Below the pieces are notes generated by a model, which made no database searches, was not told where the DNA came from, and saw nothing but the letters and a program-made list of their open reading frames with translations. A stretch of 64,000 bases of DNA. Origin: Nocardioides albertanoniae (GTDB lineage: Bacteria > Actinomycetota > Actinomycetes > Propionibacteriales > Nocardioidaceae). Shown here in pieces: positions 7,981 to 16,703 of this stretch. The DNA lies in assembly GCF_006716315.1 (NCBI RefSeq), contig NZ_VFOV01000001.1:726501-790500 (forward strand), given 5' to 3'. The translations under genes and the position numbers were made by a program. Each line of letters begins with the position of its first letter. The stretch's first letter is position 1.

Positions 7981-8719
7981 CAGGGTCGCGGTCCACGGGA
8001 GCCGAAGCGGTCTCGCCGCGGTCGGCGGTGGCCGCGGCCGAGCCGTGCCGCCGACGCCACCACTCCACCATCGCCGGCACGAAAGCGAGCGCGAAGAGCA
8101 GCAGCACCAGATAGTCGATGTTGTCGGCCAACCATGGCCAGCGTGATCCCACGAAGAAGCCGAACAGGGTCACGCTGAGCACCCACATCACGCCACCGAC
8201 GAGGCTCCAGAAGTAGAACCGCCGCCGGTCCATCCGGGTGACCCCGGCGACCACGGTGACATAGGTGCGTACGAACGCGACGAACCTGCCGATGACCAGC
8301 GCCTTGTTGCCGTGCTTGTCGAAGAACGTGCGGGTCTGGTCGATGTGTCGTCGCTTGATGAAGCGGTTGTCGCTCCGATAGAGCCCCGGCCCGATCCTGC
8401 GGCCGATCTCGTAGCCGGTGACGTTGCCGGCGAAGGCGGCCGCCAGGAAGAAGAGCATCGCGATCACGATCTCGACGCCGGGCGGGCCAGGGAAGATGTC
8501 GATCTTGTCGGTCGCGATGAAGACACCGAGCGCGACCAGCAGGCTGTCACCGGGCAGGAACGGGAAGAAGAGACCGCACTCGATGAAGATGATGAACAGG
8601 CTGATCCAGAAGAGCGGCTCGCCGAAAGTGGCCAGCAGAAAGTCTGGGCTCATCCATTCGAGGCCGGCCAGCATCGGCGCCGAAACGCCCGCACCCATCA
8701 CACCGCCCACGGTACCCAT
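7970..8719 (-). CDS. DedA-family membrane protein (second copy)
   Basis: 249 residues from the ATG at 8719; a frame to 8770 exists but would overlap the divergent methyltransferase start. DedA hallmarks are FIECGLFFPFLPGDSLLVA near residue 45, GYEIGRRIGPG, FFDKHGNKALVIGRF, and RTYVTVVAGVTRMDRR with conserved arginine and glycine. A membrane hairpin and a basic, acidic-ended tail follow. It has the FFPFLPGDSLL signature, whereas the copy at 5447-6124 has FPPLPSEIILP, so the two belong to different DedA subgroups. A small dyad ACAAC-TCTT-GTTGT lies just upstream (8725-8738). Confidence 0.88.
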   Translation of the reverse strand: MGTVGGVMGAGVSAPMLAGLEWMSPDFLLATFGEPLFWISLFIIFIECGLFFPFLPGDSLLVALGVFIATDKIDIFPGPPGVEIVIAMLFFLAAAFAGNVTGYEIGRRIGPGLYRSDNRFIKRRHIDQTRTFFDKHGNKALVIGRFVAFVRTYVTVVAGVTRMDRRRFYFWSLVGGVMWVLSVTLFGFFVGSRWPWLADNIDYLVLLLFALAFVPAMVEWWRRRHGSAAATADRGETASAPVDRDPADH

Positions 8720-8757
8720 AGGTAACAACTCTTGTTGTCGAATAACCTGTCCAGTCG

Positions 8758-9447
8758 ATGAACCAGACACCGCCGCCCGAGGGCGATCCCAGAGCTCCGT
8801 ACGACCCGATGCCCCACGGGCAGCCCGAGGTCGGGCTCGGCCCGTGGGAGGGGGAGTGGCCCGACGGCGAGCAGTGGGACCCGGAGCTGCTGGCCGCCGG
8901 TGACCGCCGCAACGTGGTCGATCGTTACCGTTACTGGAGGCTCGAGGCGATCGTCGCCGACCTCGACCAGCGCCGCCACACCTTCCACGTCGCGATCGAG
9001 AACTGGCAGCACGACTTCAACATCGGCACCATCGTCCGCACCGCCAACGCCTTCCTCGCCGCCGAGGTGCACATCGTCGGCAACCGTCGCTGGAACCGTC
9101 GCGGCGCGATGGTCACCGACCGTTACCAGCACGTGCACCACCACCCCGACGTGCCCGCGCTCGCCGCCTACCTGCACGAACGAGACGTACGCCTCCTCGG
9201 CATCGACAACCTGCCGGGATCGCTCCACCTGGAGACGATGGCGCTGCCGGAGAAGGTCTGCTTCCTCTTCGGCCAGGAGGGCCCGGGGCTCTCCGAGCAG
9301 GCCCGCGACAGCGTCGACGGCACCTTCTCGATCGCCCAGTTCGGCTCGACGCGCTCGATCAACGCCTCCGCCGCGGCCGCGATCGCGATGCACTCCTGGA
9401 TCGTCCAGCATGCCGATCTCTCCGCCGAGGAGGCATGGCGCGGCTGA
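8758..9447 (+). CDS. TrmH/SpoU-family RNA 2'-O-methyltransferase
   Basis: 229 residues. The three SPOUT motifs are present: NIGTIVRTANAF starting at residue 88, FLFGQEGPGLS near residue 170, and FGSTRSINASAAAAIAMH near residue 200 with the conserved Asn. These form the knotted SAM site that methylates ribose 2'-OH on tRNA or rRNA. An N-terminal extension of about 60 residues is Pro/Gly rich. TAACCT lies nine bases before the ATG, and no Shine-Dalgarno is seen. The target RNA position cannot be inferred. Confidence 0.88.
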   Translation: MNQTPPPEGDPRAPYDPMPHGQPEVGLGPWEGEWPDGEQWDPELLAAGDRRNVVDRYRYWRLEAIVADLDQRRHTFHVAIENWQHDFNIGTIVRTANAFLAAEVHIVGNRRWNRRGAMVTDRYQHVHHHPDVPALAAYLHERDVRLLGIDNLPGSLHLETMALPEKVCFLFGQEGPGLSEQARDSVDGTFSIAQFGSTRSINASAAAAIAMHSWIVQHADLSAEEAWRG

Positions 9448-9573
9448 CGAGCGAGCCGGTTCGGTACAGGTGTTACGCCCGTCAGGCTGATCCGCTAAAG
9501 TTAACCGCGGGTCGCCCGGACGTCGCGCTCTTCTCGAGCGTGTGGCCTCGGGGCCGGGCGGCAGCGGGGGCGG

Positions 9574-10137
9574 TCAGCGCCTCTGGATCCGATAGCGGAT
9601 CTTCACCTGCTCGCCGCTCTGCGAGACGTCGATGACCTGCATCCGCTCGCTGGTGATGCGCCGGGGGAGAAGCGGCGCGCCCGCTCCGAGAGTGACCGGG
9701 CAGATCCCCGCCACCACCTCGTCGAGCAGCCCGGCGTCGTCGAACTGACCGACCAGGTCGCCGCCGCCCACCAGCCAGATCCCGCCGTCGACGGCCGCCG
9801 CGATCTCGTCGTAGACGGGCTTCACCTCGCCCTGCACGAAGTGCACCTGCGTGCCCTGGACCTCCGGCAGGTCGGTCGCGTGCGTGAACACCCACACCGG
9901 CCGCTCGTCGTAGAACTCCCGCCACTGCTCCGGTCCGGTCAGCATCTCCGGGTGGCGGTCGATCATCCAGCGGTACGTCGTGCCGCCCATCACCAGCGCC
10001 GCCGACTCCGCCATCAGCCGCTCCCACGACGTCTCGTCGTCGCCGTGCGGCGTCTCGAAGAGCCAGTCGAGGGAGCTGTTCTCGTCGGCGATGTAGCCGT
10101 CCAGCGATGTCGCGGTGAAGTAGGTGACCTTGGGCAT
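9574..10137 (-). CDS. Dihydrofolate reductase-like (RibD C-terminal domain) reductase
   Basis: 187 residues. The sequence starts MPKVTYFTATSLDGYIAD, typical of RibD-C/DHFR-like NADPH reductases, followed by LVMGGTTYRWM, WVFTHATDLPEV and GGIWLVGGGDLVGQF, the dinucleotide-binding strand-turn. Members reduce pteridine- or flavin-pathway substrates, but most, including this one, have no assigned substrate. A longer frame upstream is rejected because TAGCGT lies seven bases before the ATG at 10137. It is divergent from the aldolase gene. Confidence 0.85.
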   Translation of the reverse strand: MPKVTYFTATSLDGYIADENSSLDWLFETPHGDDETSWERLMAESAALVMGGTTYRWMIDRHPEMLTGPEQWREFYDERPVWVFTHATDLPEVQGTQVHFVQGEVKPVYDEIAAAVDGGIWLVGGGDLVGQFDDAGLLDEVVAGICPVTLGAGAPLLPRRITSERMQVIDVSQSGEQVKIRYRIQRR

Positions 10138-10150
10138 GACGTCGACGCTA
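10138..10150 (-). promoter_or_regulatory. Leaderless-type -10 for the DHFR-like gene
   Basis: TAGCGT on the - strand (10150-10145) is followed by seven bases and the ATG at 10137. Confidence 0.5.
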
Positions 10151-10365
10151 GACCTGCCGTGCGGCGTACGCCTGACCGTTCTTGCTCTGTCCGCCGCGGC
10201 CCCGACGACCGCCGCGGCCGCCACGAGAGCTGCGCCGGCGCCGGTGACAGATCGGTTGTCCTGGTTGATCGATCCAACCGCGGTCGTTGGGTGGGGTGGC
10301 CGGGGGTCGCATTACGCTGGCCACCAGCGCCCCGGTCGATAAACGGATCTCAAGGAGACCCCCAG

Positions 10366-11388
10366 ATGCCCATCGCCACCCCCGAGAAGTACGCCGAGAT
10401 GCTCGCGACAGCGAAGGAGAAGGGGTTCGCCTTCCCGGCGATCAACGTCTCCTCGTCGCAGACGCTCAACGCGGCGCTGGCCGGCTTCGCGGAGGCCGGC
10501 TCGGACGGCATCATCCAGATCTCCACGGGCGGCGCCGAATACCTCTCCGGCCCCACGGTCAAGAACATGGTGACCGGCTCGGTGGCCTTCGCGGCGTACG
10601 CGACCGAGGTCGCCAAGTCCTACGACGTCAACATCGCGCTGCACACCGACCACTGCCCCAAGGACAAGCTCGACGGCTTCGTACGTCCCCTCCTCGAGCT
10701 CTCCTCCGAGCGCGTCCAGCGCGGCGAGGCGCCGCTGTTCCAGAGCCACATGTGGGACGGGTCGGCGGTGCCGCTGGAGGAGAACCTGGAGATCGCCCAG
10801 GAACTGCTCGCGACCGCCAAGGCCGCCCACATCGTGCTCGAGATCGAGGTCGGCGTGGTCGGCGGCGAGGAGGACGGCATCGTCGGGGCGATCGACGACA
10901 AGCTCTACTCCACCCCCGGCGATGCCATCGCCACCGCCGAGGCGCTCGGCACCGAGGGCTACCTGACCGCGCTCACCTTCGGCAACGTGCACGGCGTCTA
11001 CAAGCCGGGCAACGTCAAGCTCCGCCCCTCCATCCTCAAGGACGCGCAGGACGCGGTCGTCTCCAAGCTCGGCCTGGCCGACGGCTCGCGCCCGTTCGAC
11101 CTCGTCTTCCACGGCGGCTCCGGCTCGAGCGCCGAGGAGATCGCCGAGGCGGTCTCCTACGGCGTGGTGAAGATGAACATCGACACCGACACCCAGTACT
11201 CCTTCACCCGCCCCGTCGCCGGCCACATGCTCGCCAACTACGAGGGCGTCCTGAAGGTCGACGGCGAGGTCGGTAACAAGAAGGCGTACGACCCGCGCGC
11301 CTGGGGCAAGCTGGCCGAAGCCGGCATGGCCACGCGGGTCGTCGAGGGCGCACAGCACCTCGGTTCGGCGGGCAACACCATCCACTGA
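10366..11388 (+). CDS. fba: Class II fructose-bisphosphate aldolase
   Basis: 340 residues. This zinc-dependent enzyme cleaves fructose 1,6-bisphosphate in glycolysis and makes it in gluconeogenesis. Visible residues are FPAINVSSSQTLNAAL, the LHTDHC segment (His 93, Asp 95, His 96) with catalytic acid and zinc ligand, EIEVGVVGGEEDG, GNVHGVYKPG, and the substrate-phosphate loop DLVFHGGSGSS. The long class II type, with the inserted KLRPSILKDAQ region, matches actinobacterial enzymes. AAGGAG at 10353-10358 stands eight bases before the ATG, so unlike many neighbours this gene has a leader and a ribosome binding site. The upstream gap of about 230 bp shows no gene. Confidence 0.97.
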   Translation: MPIATPEKYAEMLATAKEKGFAFPAINVSSSQTLNAALAGFAEAGSDGIIQISTGGAEYLSGPTVKNMVTGSVAFAAYATEVAKSYDVNIALHTDHCPKDKLDGFVRPLLELSSERVQRGEAPLFQSHMWDGSAVPLEENLEIAQELLATAKAAHIVLEIEVGVVGGEEDGIVGAIDDKLYSTPGDAIATAEALGTEGYLTALTFGNVHGVYKPGNVKLRPSILKDAQDAVVSKLGLADGSRPFDLVFHGGSGSSAEEIAEAVSYGVVKMNIDTDTQYSFTRPVAGHMLANYEGVLKVDGEVGNKKAYDPRAWGKLAEAGMATRVVEGAQHLGSAGNTIH

Positions 11389-11576
11389 CGACACGCCGTG
11401 GAGGGGCCAATGGTCCCGTTTGGGAAAACGTTGTGAAAACGGCGTAGCAAACACGCCGTTATGTCGTTGTGCGGGTCATAGGTAAAGCGATTCAATGCCC
11501 CTCGGGTAGACGTCGACGTGGTTCTTGACCGTCGGTCCGCCCCTTAAGCATTGATCTTGGGAGGGACATCCTCGGT

Positions 11577-13352
11577 ATGGAAACCACTGCACGAAACCGC
11601 ACAATCGGCGGGATCGTCATAGGCGCGATCATCTTGATCCTGCTGCTCGTCTTGTTCTCTTGTACCGTCAACAGCGACCCGGAGAGCTCGCCGAAGAAGG
11701 ACCCGACGACCGGGGAGTCCTCGCTCCCCGGCGATCAGGACACGATCGAACCCGAGGACAAGCCGTCCGAGTCGGAATCCGACGACGCCGAGGGCGAGGC
11801 CGACGAGGACGACATCGTCCCGGCCGCCAACACCGGTGTCTCGTTCATCCCGGCGGGCAACGTCCCGTCCGGGAGCACCCCGACCTGTGAGCTCGACAAG
11901 AGCGCCTGCGAAGACACCCGCCCCCCGGGTGCCGGTGTCGACATCTGCGAGATCCGCCCCGATCTCGACCAGTGCCAGCCGCCGCCCACCACGCCTCCTC
12001 CGGGCGACGGTGAGCCCACGACGCCTCCGGGTGATGGCGACGACGACAACGACCTGCCGGTCTGCGACATCCTTCCGGATCTGCCGCTCTGTGACGACGA
12101 CGGCGACGACCCGGGCCCCGGCGACCCCGGCGAGGATGACGAGACTGCTCCCGAGGCGGTTGTCCTCGACGAGTGCGACGTGCTGACCAACACCGCCGCG
12201 AAGATCGACTGGTCCAAGGCGAAGGACAAGAGCGGGATCTCGCACTACACGGTGACCTCGTCCCCGAACGCTGACGACCCGGGCGACACCGAGGAGACCT
12301 CGGCGACCTACGGGCACCTCGACGCGGGTCAGACCTACACCTTCACGGTCACGGCGACCGACAACGCGGGCAACGAGTCCGAGGACAGCAACGAGATCGA
12401 CTGCGTCATGGACGTCACTGCGCCTGAGGTGCCCCAGAACGTGACGGTCGAAAACGGTGACCCGAGCGACAGCACGCTAGACGTCAGCTGGGATGACGCC
12501 GAGGACAACGAGGACGGCGTCGATAACGTCACCTACAACCTCTACCGCGACGGCACACGCGTCGGGCCGGTCAACGGCACTTCGTATGAGGACACCGGTC
12601 TGAAGGCTGGCACGGAGTACACGTACACCGTCACCGCCGAGGACAGTGCTGGCAACGAGTCCGAGCCTTCTGCCGAGGCTCCGGGGACGACCACCAAGGT
12701 CGCTCCGACCGTTCCGCAGAACGTCAAGGTCACCAACCCCTCTCTCGGGGGATTCGATGTGGCCTGGAAGGGTTCGACGGACGAGGACGGCGTGACGCCG
12801 GTCAACGAGATCGACTACATCGTCGAGGTTCACGGCGGTCTCCTTGGGGGAATTCTCTGCACCAAGACCGTTACCGGAGAGACGTCCACGTACGTCAACT
12901 GCCTGCTGAGCGAAGACGCAACGGTCACGGTGACGGCTCGGGACGGCGACGGCAACGAGTCGGCGCCCAGTGACTCGGCCCCGGTCACCGGCAAGCAGAA
13001 GGCTCAGGCCGATAACCCGGCCTTGCGCTCGAACACGCCGGGCAAGGACAAGTCCGAGGCTCCGGCCGAGGACCCGAAGCTGCCCGAGGTCCCGACCGAG
13101 GTGCCCTCGGACGAGCCGACCGACGAGAAGTCGCCGCTGCTCCCGCCGTTGGGTGACGTGCTCGGTGGCGACAAGGACTCCGAGGAGCAGGTGAACCCGG
13201 AGCCGAGCGAGTCCGAGAGCCCGGCCGAGCGTCCGACGACGGAGGAGCCGGCCGAGGAGAAGAGCGACAAGGACGCTCCTGCTGAGGACGAGGACGGTCT
13301 GCTCGACGGCATCGTCGGCGGTCTGACCGCCGCAGTGGCCGCAGTCTTCTAG
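11577..13352 (+). CDS. Membrane-anchored surface protein with fibronectin type III-like modules
   Basis: 591 residues. A basic start and one hydrophobic segment (residues about 10-28) end in LFSC; the lipobox is imperfect, so either a lipoprotein or a signal anchor is possible. A very acidic Ser/Glu/Asp linker follows, with a Cys motif used twice (ICEIRPDLDQC and VCDILPDLPLC). Three tandem fibronectin type III-like modules at about 200-285, 285-375 and 378-465 carry the TYTFTVTATDNAGNES pattern. A second acidic Pro/Glu tail ends in a short hydrophobic stretch. No enzymatic domain is visible, so an adhesive or spacer role outside the membrane is likely. GGAGG near 11561 precedes the ATG. A strong terminator follows. 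Confidence 0.8.
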   Translation: METTARNRTIGGIVIGAIILILLLVLFSCTVNSDPESSPKKDPTTGESSLPGDQDTIEPEDKPSESESDDAEGEADEDDIVPAANTGVSFIPAGNVPSGSTPTCELDKSACEDTRPPGAGVDICEIRPDLDQCQPPPTTPPPGDGEPTTPPGDGDDDNDLPVCDILPDLPLCDDDGDDPGPGDPGEDDETAPEAVVLDECDVLTNTAAKIDWSKAKDKSGISHYTVTSSPNADDPGDTEETSATYGHLDAGQTYTFTVTATDNAGNESEDSNEIDCVMDVTAPEVPQNVTVENGDPSDSTLDVSWDDAEDNEDGVDNVTYNLYRDGTRVGPVNGTSYEDTGLKAGTEYTYTVTAEDSAGNESEPSAEAPGTTTKVAPTVPQNVKVTNPSLGGFDVAWKGSTDEDGVTPVNEIDYIVEVHGGLLGGILCTKTVTGETSTYVNCLLSEDATVTVTARDGDGNESAPSDSAPVTGKQKAQADNPALRSNTPGKDKSEAPAEDPKLPEVPTEVPSDEPTDEKSPLLPPLGDVLGGDKDSEEQVNPEPSESESPAERPTTEEPAEEKSDKDAPAEDEDGLLDGIVGGLTAAVAAVF

Positions 13353-13365
13353 TCGATCACGCCAA

Positions 13366-13403
13366 ACAGGGCGGGGAGAGCCGAAAGGCTCTCCCCGCCC
13401 TGT
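13366..13403 (+). terminator. Hairpin terminator after the surface-protein gene
   Basis: A perfect 17-bp stem (13366-13382 with 13387-13403) closed by a GAAA tetraloop begins 13 bases after the stop codon. No U-tract follows, as is common in actinobacteria. Confidence 0.85.
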
Positions 13404-13712
13404 CGCGTGTGCTGGTGGGCGACGGCAGGGTGACGTTCACCGAGTTACCTCGGTGAGCATCCACGCCAGCCCGACCACCAAAAAGAAACAAACACCCGCA
13501 AACCAAAGAGTCGGATGCCCAGCGCCCCCCACAAGCCCTGGACACCCGACGATCTTGGGCGAACGACACAAGCATGCGTCAGCCGTGCGTTCAGAGTAGG
13601 CACAGAAACGCCCTTCGATCCAGATAGTTAAGACTCAATTCATCAACTTCCTGATCTGATCTGCCGCTTTACGCTCAGGAGCCGGCTGCGGCGACCGTTC
13701 TCAGTCAAATCA
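13404..13712. other. Non-coding stretch upstream of the GntR regulator
   Basis: About 310 bases with no supported gene. It holds the palindromic repeat at 13435-13462, then an A-rich, lower-GC run (13478-13520), then 13610-13680 with the direct repeat TGATC-TGATC. The lower GC than its surroundings suggests a regulatory or acquired spacer. I see no RNA gene in it. Confidence 0.5.
13435..13462. repeat. Palindromic repeat, copy 1 (second copy at 56650-56677)
   Basis: A 28-base sequence whose core is the hairpin CACCGAG-TTAC-CTCGGTG. It matches 27 of 28 bases at 56650-56677, and a third diverged copy begins at 56588. Such REP-like dispersed palindromes are usually intergenic, as here. Confidence 0.8.
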
Positions 13713-13740
13713 TATGGAGCCATACATTAGGATTTCGGGC
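13713..13740 (+). promoter_or_regulatory. GntR-gene promoter with an overlapping dyad
   Basis: TAGGAT (13728-13733) lies seven bases before the GTG at 13741. Just upstream is the dyad TATGG-AG-CCATA (13713-13724), placed where a bound repressor would block RNA polymerase, so autoregulation is plausible. Confidence 0.5.
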
Positions 13741-14472
13741 GTGCGTGTGATGACGTCCCGAGCCCGTGCGGCCATCTTCGCCCCGATCGGCGACGAGGGC
13801 AGGGCTGCGCGGGTGGAGAGCCGCCTGGCCGAGGCGATCCGTTCGGGCGTGCTCGCTCATGGCGAGCGGCTCCCGAGCGAGCCCGAGCTGGCGCAGATGC
13901 TCGGGGTCGCGACGGTCACCGCGCGGGAGGCGTTGGTCGCGCTGCGGGCCAAGGGGCTCGTGGTGACGACGAGGGGGCGTGGCGGCGGCTCGTTCGTGCG
14001 AGCCCCGGAGAGCGAGGATCTCGTCGAACACCGGCTCGCCTCGATGTCGCGCATCGAGCTGCGCGACCGGGCGATGTTCTACCTGGTGGTGCTCACCGGA
14101 TGTGCGGAGATCGCGGCGGAGCGTACGGACCCTGACGAGGTGGAGGACCTGCGTGACCTGCTGATCCCGCTCAACGTCGCCAGCGTGGCCCGCTGGCGCA
14201 ATGCCGACAGCGAGCTCTACCTGTCGGTGGCCGCGCTGACGCAGTCGGCCAGGATGACGCGCGAGGTGGTGCGTCAGGAGGCCGACTTCGGCGCGTTGCT
14301 CAGGATCCCGCTCAACGAGCCGGTCTTCCGGGAGGCGACCGCGGTGAGGCATCAAGAGCTTGTCGAGGCCCTGGCGGCCGGGGATGCGGTGCGGGCTCGG
14401 GAGAGCGTACGAGAGCATGTCGCCCACGCCCTCGAGCGCTTGGCCGAGATCCATGACGCGGTGCGACGATGA
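13741..14472 (+). CDS. GntR-family transcriptional regulator (FCD/FadR type)
   Basis: 243 residues from GTG 13741, chosen for the leaderless-type -10; an ATG at 13714 and another at 13750 are alternatives. The winged helix is clear (LAEAIRSGVL, ERLPSEPELAQMLGVATVTA, VTTRGRGGGSFVRAP). The C-terminal half is helical, as in FCD ligand-binding domains, ending in HQELVEALAAGDAVRARESV, which is characteristic. FCD regulators bind carboxylic acids. It is followed after 43 bp by a Cache-domain gene, probably in one transcript, and a convergent MFS exporter lies beyond. Confidence 0.88.
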   Translation: MRVMTSRARAAIFAPIGDEGRAARVESRLAEAIRSGVLAHGERLPSEPELAQMLGVATVTAREALVALRAKGLVVTTRGRGGGSFVRAPESEDLVEHRLASMSRIELRDRAMFYLVVLTGCAEIAAERTDPDEVEDLRDLLIPLNVASVARWRNADSELYLSVAALTQSARMTREVVRQEADFGALLRIPLNEPVFREATAVRHQELVEALAAGDAVRARESVREHVAHALERLAEIHDAVRR

Positions 14473-14515
14473 ACGAGCGACGACGAGAGAGAGCGGGCGA
14501 TACGGAGGTGGTCGC

Positions 14516-15175
14516 GTGACCGAGACGATGACGGCCCTGGACTGCGTGGCACAGGTCGAGAACCACTTCGGGCCGATCGTGACCGAGCTCGAGCGCGTAC
14601 GCCGCGAGGTCGGTGCCCTCTTCGAGCAGGGCCCGGTCACCAGCACGTCGCTGCGGACCCGGCTCGAGCCGGGCACGCTGGAGTTCCTGCGCAACCCCGA
14701 CCTCGTCGGCGGCGGGTTCGTCGTCTCGCCGGGTGCGCTCAGCGACCGTCGCCTCTACCTCGCCTGGTGGCAGGGGGCGGAGCGCGCCTTCCTCGGCGAG
14801 GCCGATGCGCCGGCGACCGGGGAGGCGATCGACTACACCCGTCAGCCCTGGTATCGGACCCCGGAGCGCACGGGCGAGCTGACGCTCGTCGGGCCGTACG
14901 TCGACTTCGTCTGCACCGACGAATACGTCATGACCGCGACCGTGCCGGTCTACGTCGACGGCCGCATGGTCGGTGTCGCCGGCGCGGACACGCTCGTCGA
15001 GACGCTCGAGACGATGCTGCTGCCGGGTCTGCGCGAGGCCGGGGCGACGCTGGTCAACGGACTCGGCAAGGCCGTCGTCTCCGCCGACCCGCAGCTCGCC
15101 ACCGGCGATCCGCTCAACAGCGCGCGCGACCTGATCCCGTGCCGCGACCTGGCGCTCTCGGTCGCCCTGTCCTAG
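14516..15175 (+). CDS. Stand-alone Cache (PDC-like) sensor-domain protein
   Basis: 219 residues from the GTG at 14516, with GGAGG at 14504-14508 as ribosome binding site. The region LYLAWWQG to GRMVGVAGADTLVETLETMLLP has the order of a Cache ligand-binding domain (tryptophan-rich centre, QPWYRTPERTGELTLVGPYV, then the VPVY-GxxxGVAGAD finish). Cache domains normally sit outside the membrane in chemoreceptors and kinases. This one has no signal peptide, membrane segment or output domain. Its position behind a GntR regulator suggests that it binds the same small molecule in the cytosol or works with the regulator. Confidence 0.72.
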   Translation: MTETMTALDCVAQVENHFGPIVTELERVRREVGALFEQGPVTSTSLRTRLEPGTLEFLRNPDLVGGGFVVSPGALSDRRLYLAWWQGAERAFLGEADAPATGEAIDYTRQPWYRTPERTGELTLVGPYVDFVCTDEYVMTATVPVYVDGRMVGVAGADTLVETLETMLLPGLREAGATLVNGLGKAVVSADPQLATGDPLNSARDLIPCRDLALSVALS

Positions 15176-15178
15176 CGG

Positions 15179-16657
15179 TCAGCCGTCCGAGCGCTTGGCT
15201 AGGTGCCGGGGCGTGGTGAAGAAGAGCGCCGCGACGAACCCGACCGCCAGCGCGGCGGCGGGCAGCAGCATCACGTCGGACATCGCACCGGCGAACTTCG
15301 ACGCCACCGCAGCGGGGATCGCCGAGCCGGCAGCGGTCTCGTGGCCTCCGGCGAGCGCGCCGCCGAGGCCGTGGGCGTTGAGGTGGAGGTCGATGAGCAC
15401 CGCGACGGCAGCCGAGCCGATCACCGAACCGACGAGGCGGGTGGCGTTGTAGACGCCCGCCCCGGCGCCGGCCTGCCGCATCGGCAGGTTGCGGGTCGCG
15501 GTCGCGGCCAGCGGAGACCACACGGCGGCCGAGCCGAGGCCGAAGACGGCCACCGGCGCGATCAGGGTCCAGATCGCGGAGTCGACGGTCATCGGACGGG
15601 TGAGCCAGAAGAGGGAGACGGAGCAGAGGAAGAAGCCCATGCCGGCCAGCAGCCGCGGGTGCATCCGGTCGGTCAGCCTGCCGACGAACGGTGCGGCGAC
15701 GAACGAGACCAGCGCCATCGGCACCATCAGCATCGAGGCCTCGAGCGCGGTGTAGCCACGCACGAGCTGTGCGTAGAGCATGAGCGGGAAGCCCATCGCG
15801 ACCGCGGCGAAGCCCATGCAGGAGATCGCCAGGCTGGAGACGGAGAAGTTGCGGTCGGCGAAGATCTGCAGCGGCACGAGCGGCTCGTTGCGGTTGCGCG
15901 ACTGCCACCAGACGAAGAGCGCCATGATCGCGATGCCGCCGGCGACGAGCAGCCAGGTGAGCGTGTCCCACCCGCGCTTCTCCCCGTTCTGCAGGCCGAA
16001 GACGACGCAGAACATCCCGAGCCCGCTGAGCGCGACGCCGAGCCAGTCGAAGGTGTGCTGATGGGTCTCCAGCACCGGCACGAGCCACCAGTTGAGCACG
16101 ATCGCGATGATGCCGATCGGCACGTTGACGAAGAAGATCCACTCCCAGCCGCCGGCCGCGACCAGCAGCCCACCGGCGAGCGGACCGACCAGGGTGGCCA
16201 TCCCGGCGGTCGCGCCCCACAGCGCCATCGCCGAGCCGCGTCGATCGGCCGGGAAGATCCGGGTGATGGTCGCCATCGTCTGTGGCGTCATCATCGCCGC
16301 CCCGAGGCCCTGCACGGCCCGCGCGGCGACCAGCGACTCGATGTTGTGGGCCAGCCCGCACCACAGCGAGGAGGCGGTGAAGACGGCGAGGCCGGCCAGG
16401 TAGACCCACTTGGGTCCGATGCGGTCACCGAGGCGTCCCATGATCAGCACCGGGATGGCGTAGGTCAGCATGTAGGCGCTTGTCACCCACAGCACGGCGT
16501 TGGCGCTGGCGCCGAGCTCCGACATGATGTCGGGGGTCGCGACGGTCACGATCGTCATGTCGACCAGCAGCATGAAGAAGCCGATGCACAGCGCGAAGAG
16601 CGCCCTCCACGGATGCTCGGTCGCGGGCGCCGACGTCGTCGCGGTGGTCTGGGTCAT
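15179..16657 (-). CDS. MFS drug exporter, DHA2 (14-helix, EmrB/QacA) type
   Basis: 492 residues from the ATG at 16657. About 14 membrane helices are predicted. The first-loop motif GRLGDRIGPKWVYLAG and the helix-5 antiporter motif (ATLVGPLAGGLL) are intact, and MTIVTVATPDI in helix 1 carries the acidic residue typical of DHA2 pumps. These proteins export drugs or cations with proton antiport. It is convergent with the GntR-Cache pair, three bases beyond its stop. Substrate unknown. Confidence 0.87.
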   Translation of the reverse strand: MTQTTATTSAPATEHPWRALFALCIGFFMLLVDMTIVTVATPDIMSELGASANAVLWVTSAYMLTYAIPVLIMGRLGDRIGPKWVYLAGLAVFTASSLWCGLAHNIESLVAARAVQGLGAAMMTPQTMATITRIFPADRRGSAMALWGATAGMATLVGPLAGGLLVAAGGWEWIFFVNVPIGIIAIVLNWWLVPVLETHQHTFDWLGVALSGLGMFCVVFGLQNGEKRGWDTLTWLLVAGGIAIMALFVWWQSRNRNEPLVPLQIFADRNFSVSSLAISCMGFAAVAMGFPLMLYAQLVRGYTALEASMLMVPMALVSFVAAPFVGRLTDRMHPRLLAGMGFFLCSVSLFWLTRPMTVDSAIWTLIAPVAVFGLGSAAVWSPLAATATRNLPMRQAGAGAGVYNATRLVGSVIGSAAVAVLIDLHLNAHGLGGALAGGHETAAGSAIPAAVASKFAGAMSDVMLLPAAALAVGFVAALFFTTPRHLAKRSDG

Positions 16658-16703
16658 GCACACAGTCAACACCTCGCTGGGGAGGGCAGGCACAATGGCT
16701 CTC

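Noticed and set aside
9448..9573. Possible small RNA or tRNA in the gap after the TrmH gene
   Set aside because: No cloverleaf, no T-loop sequence and no convincing hairpin-terminator pair.
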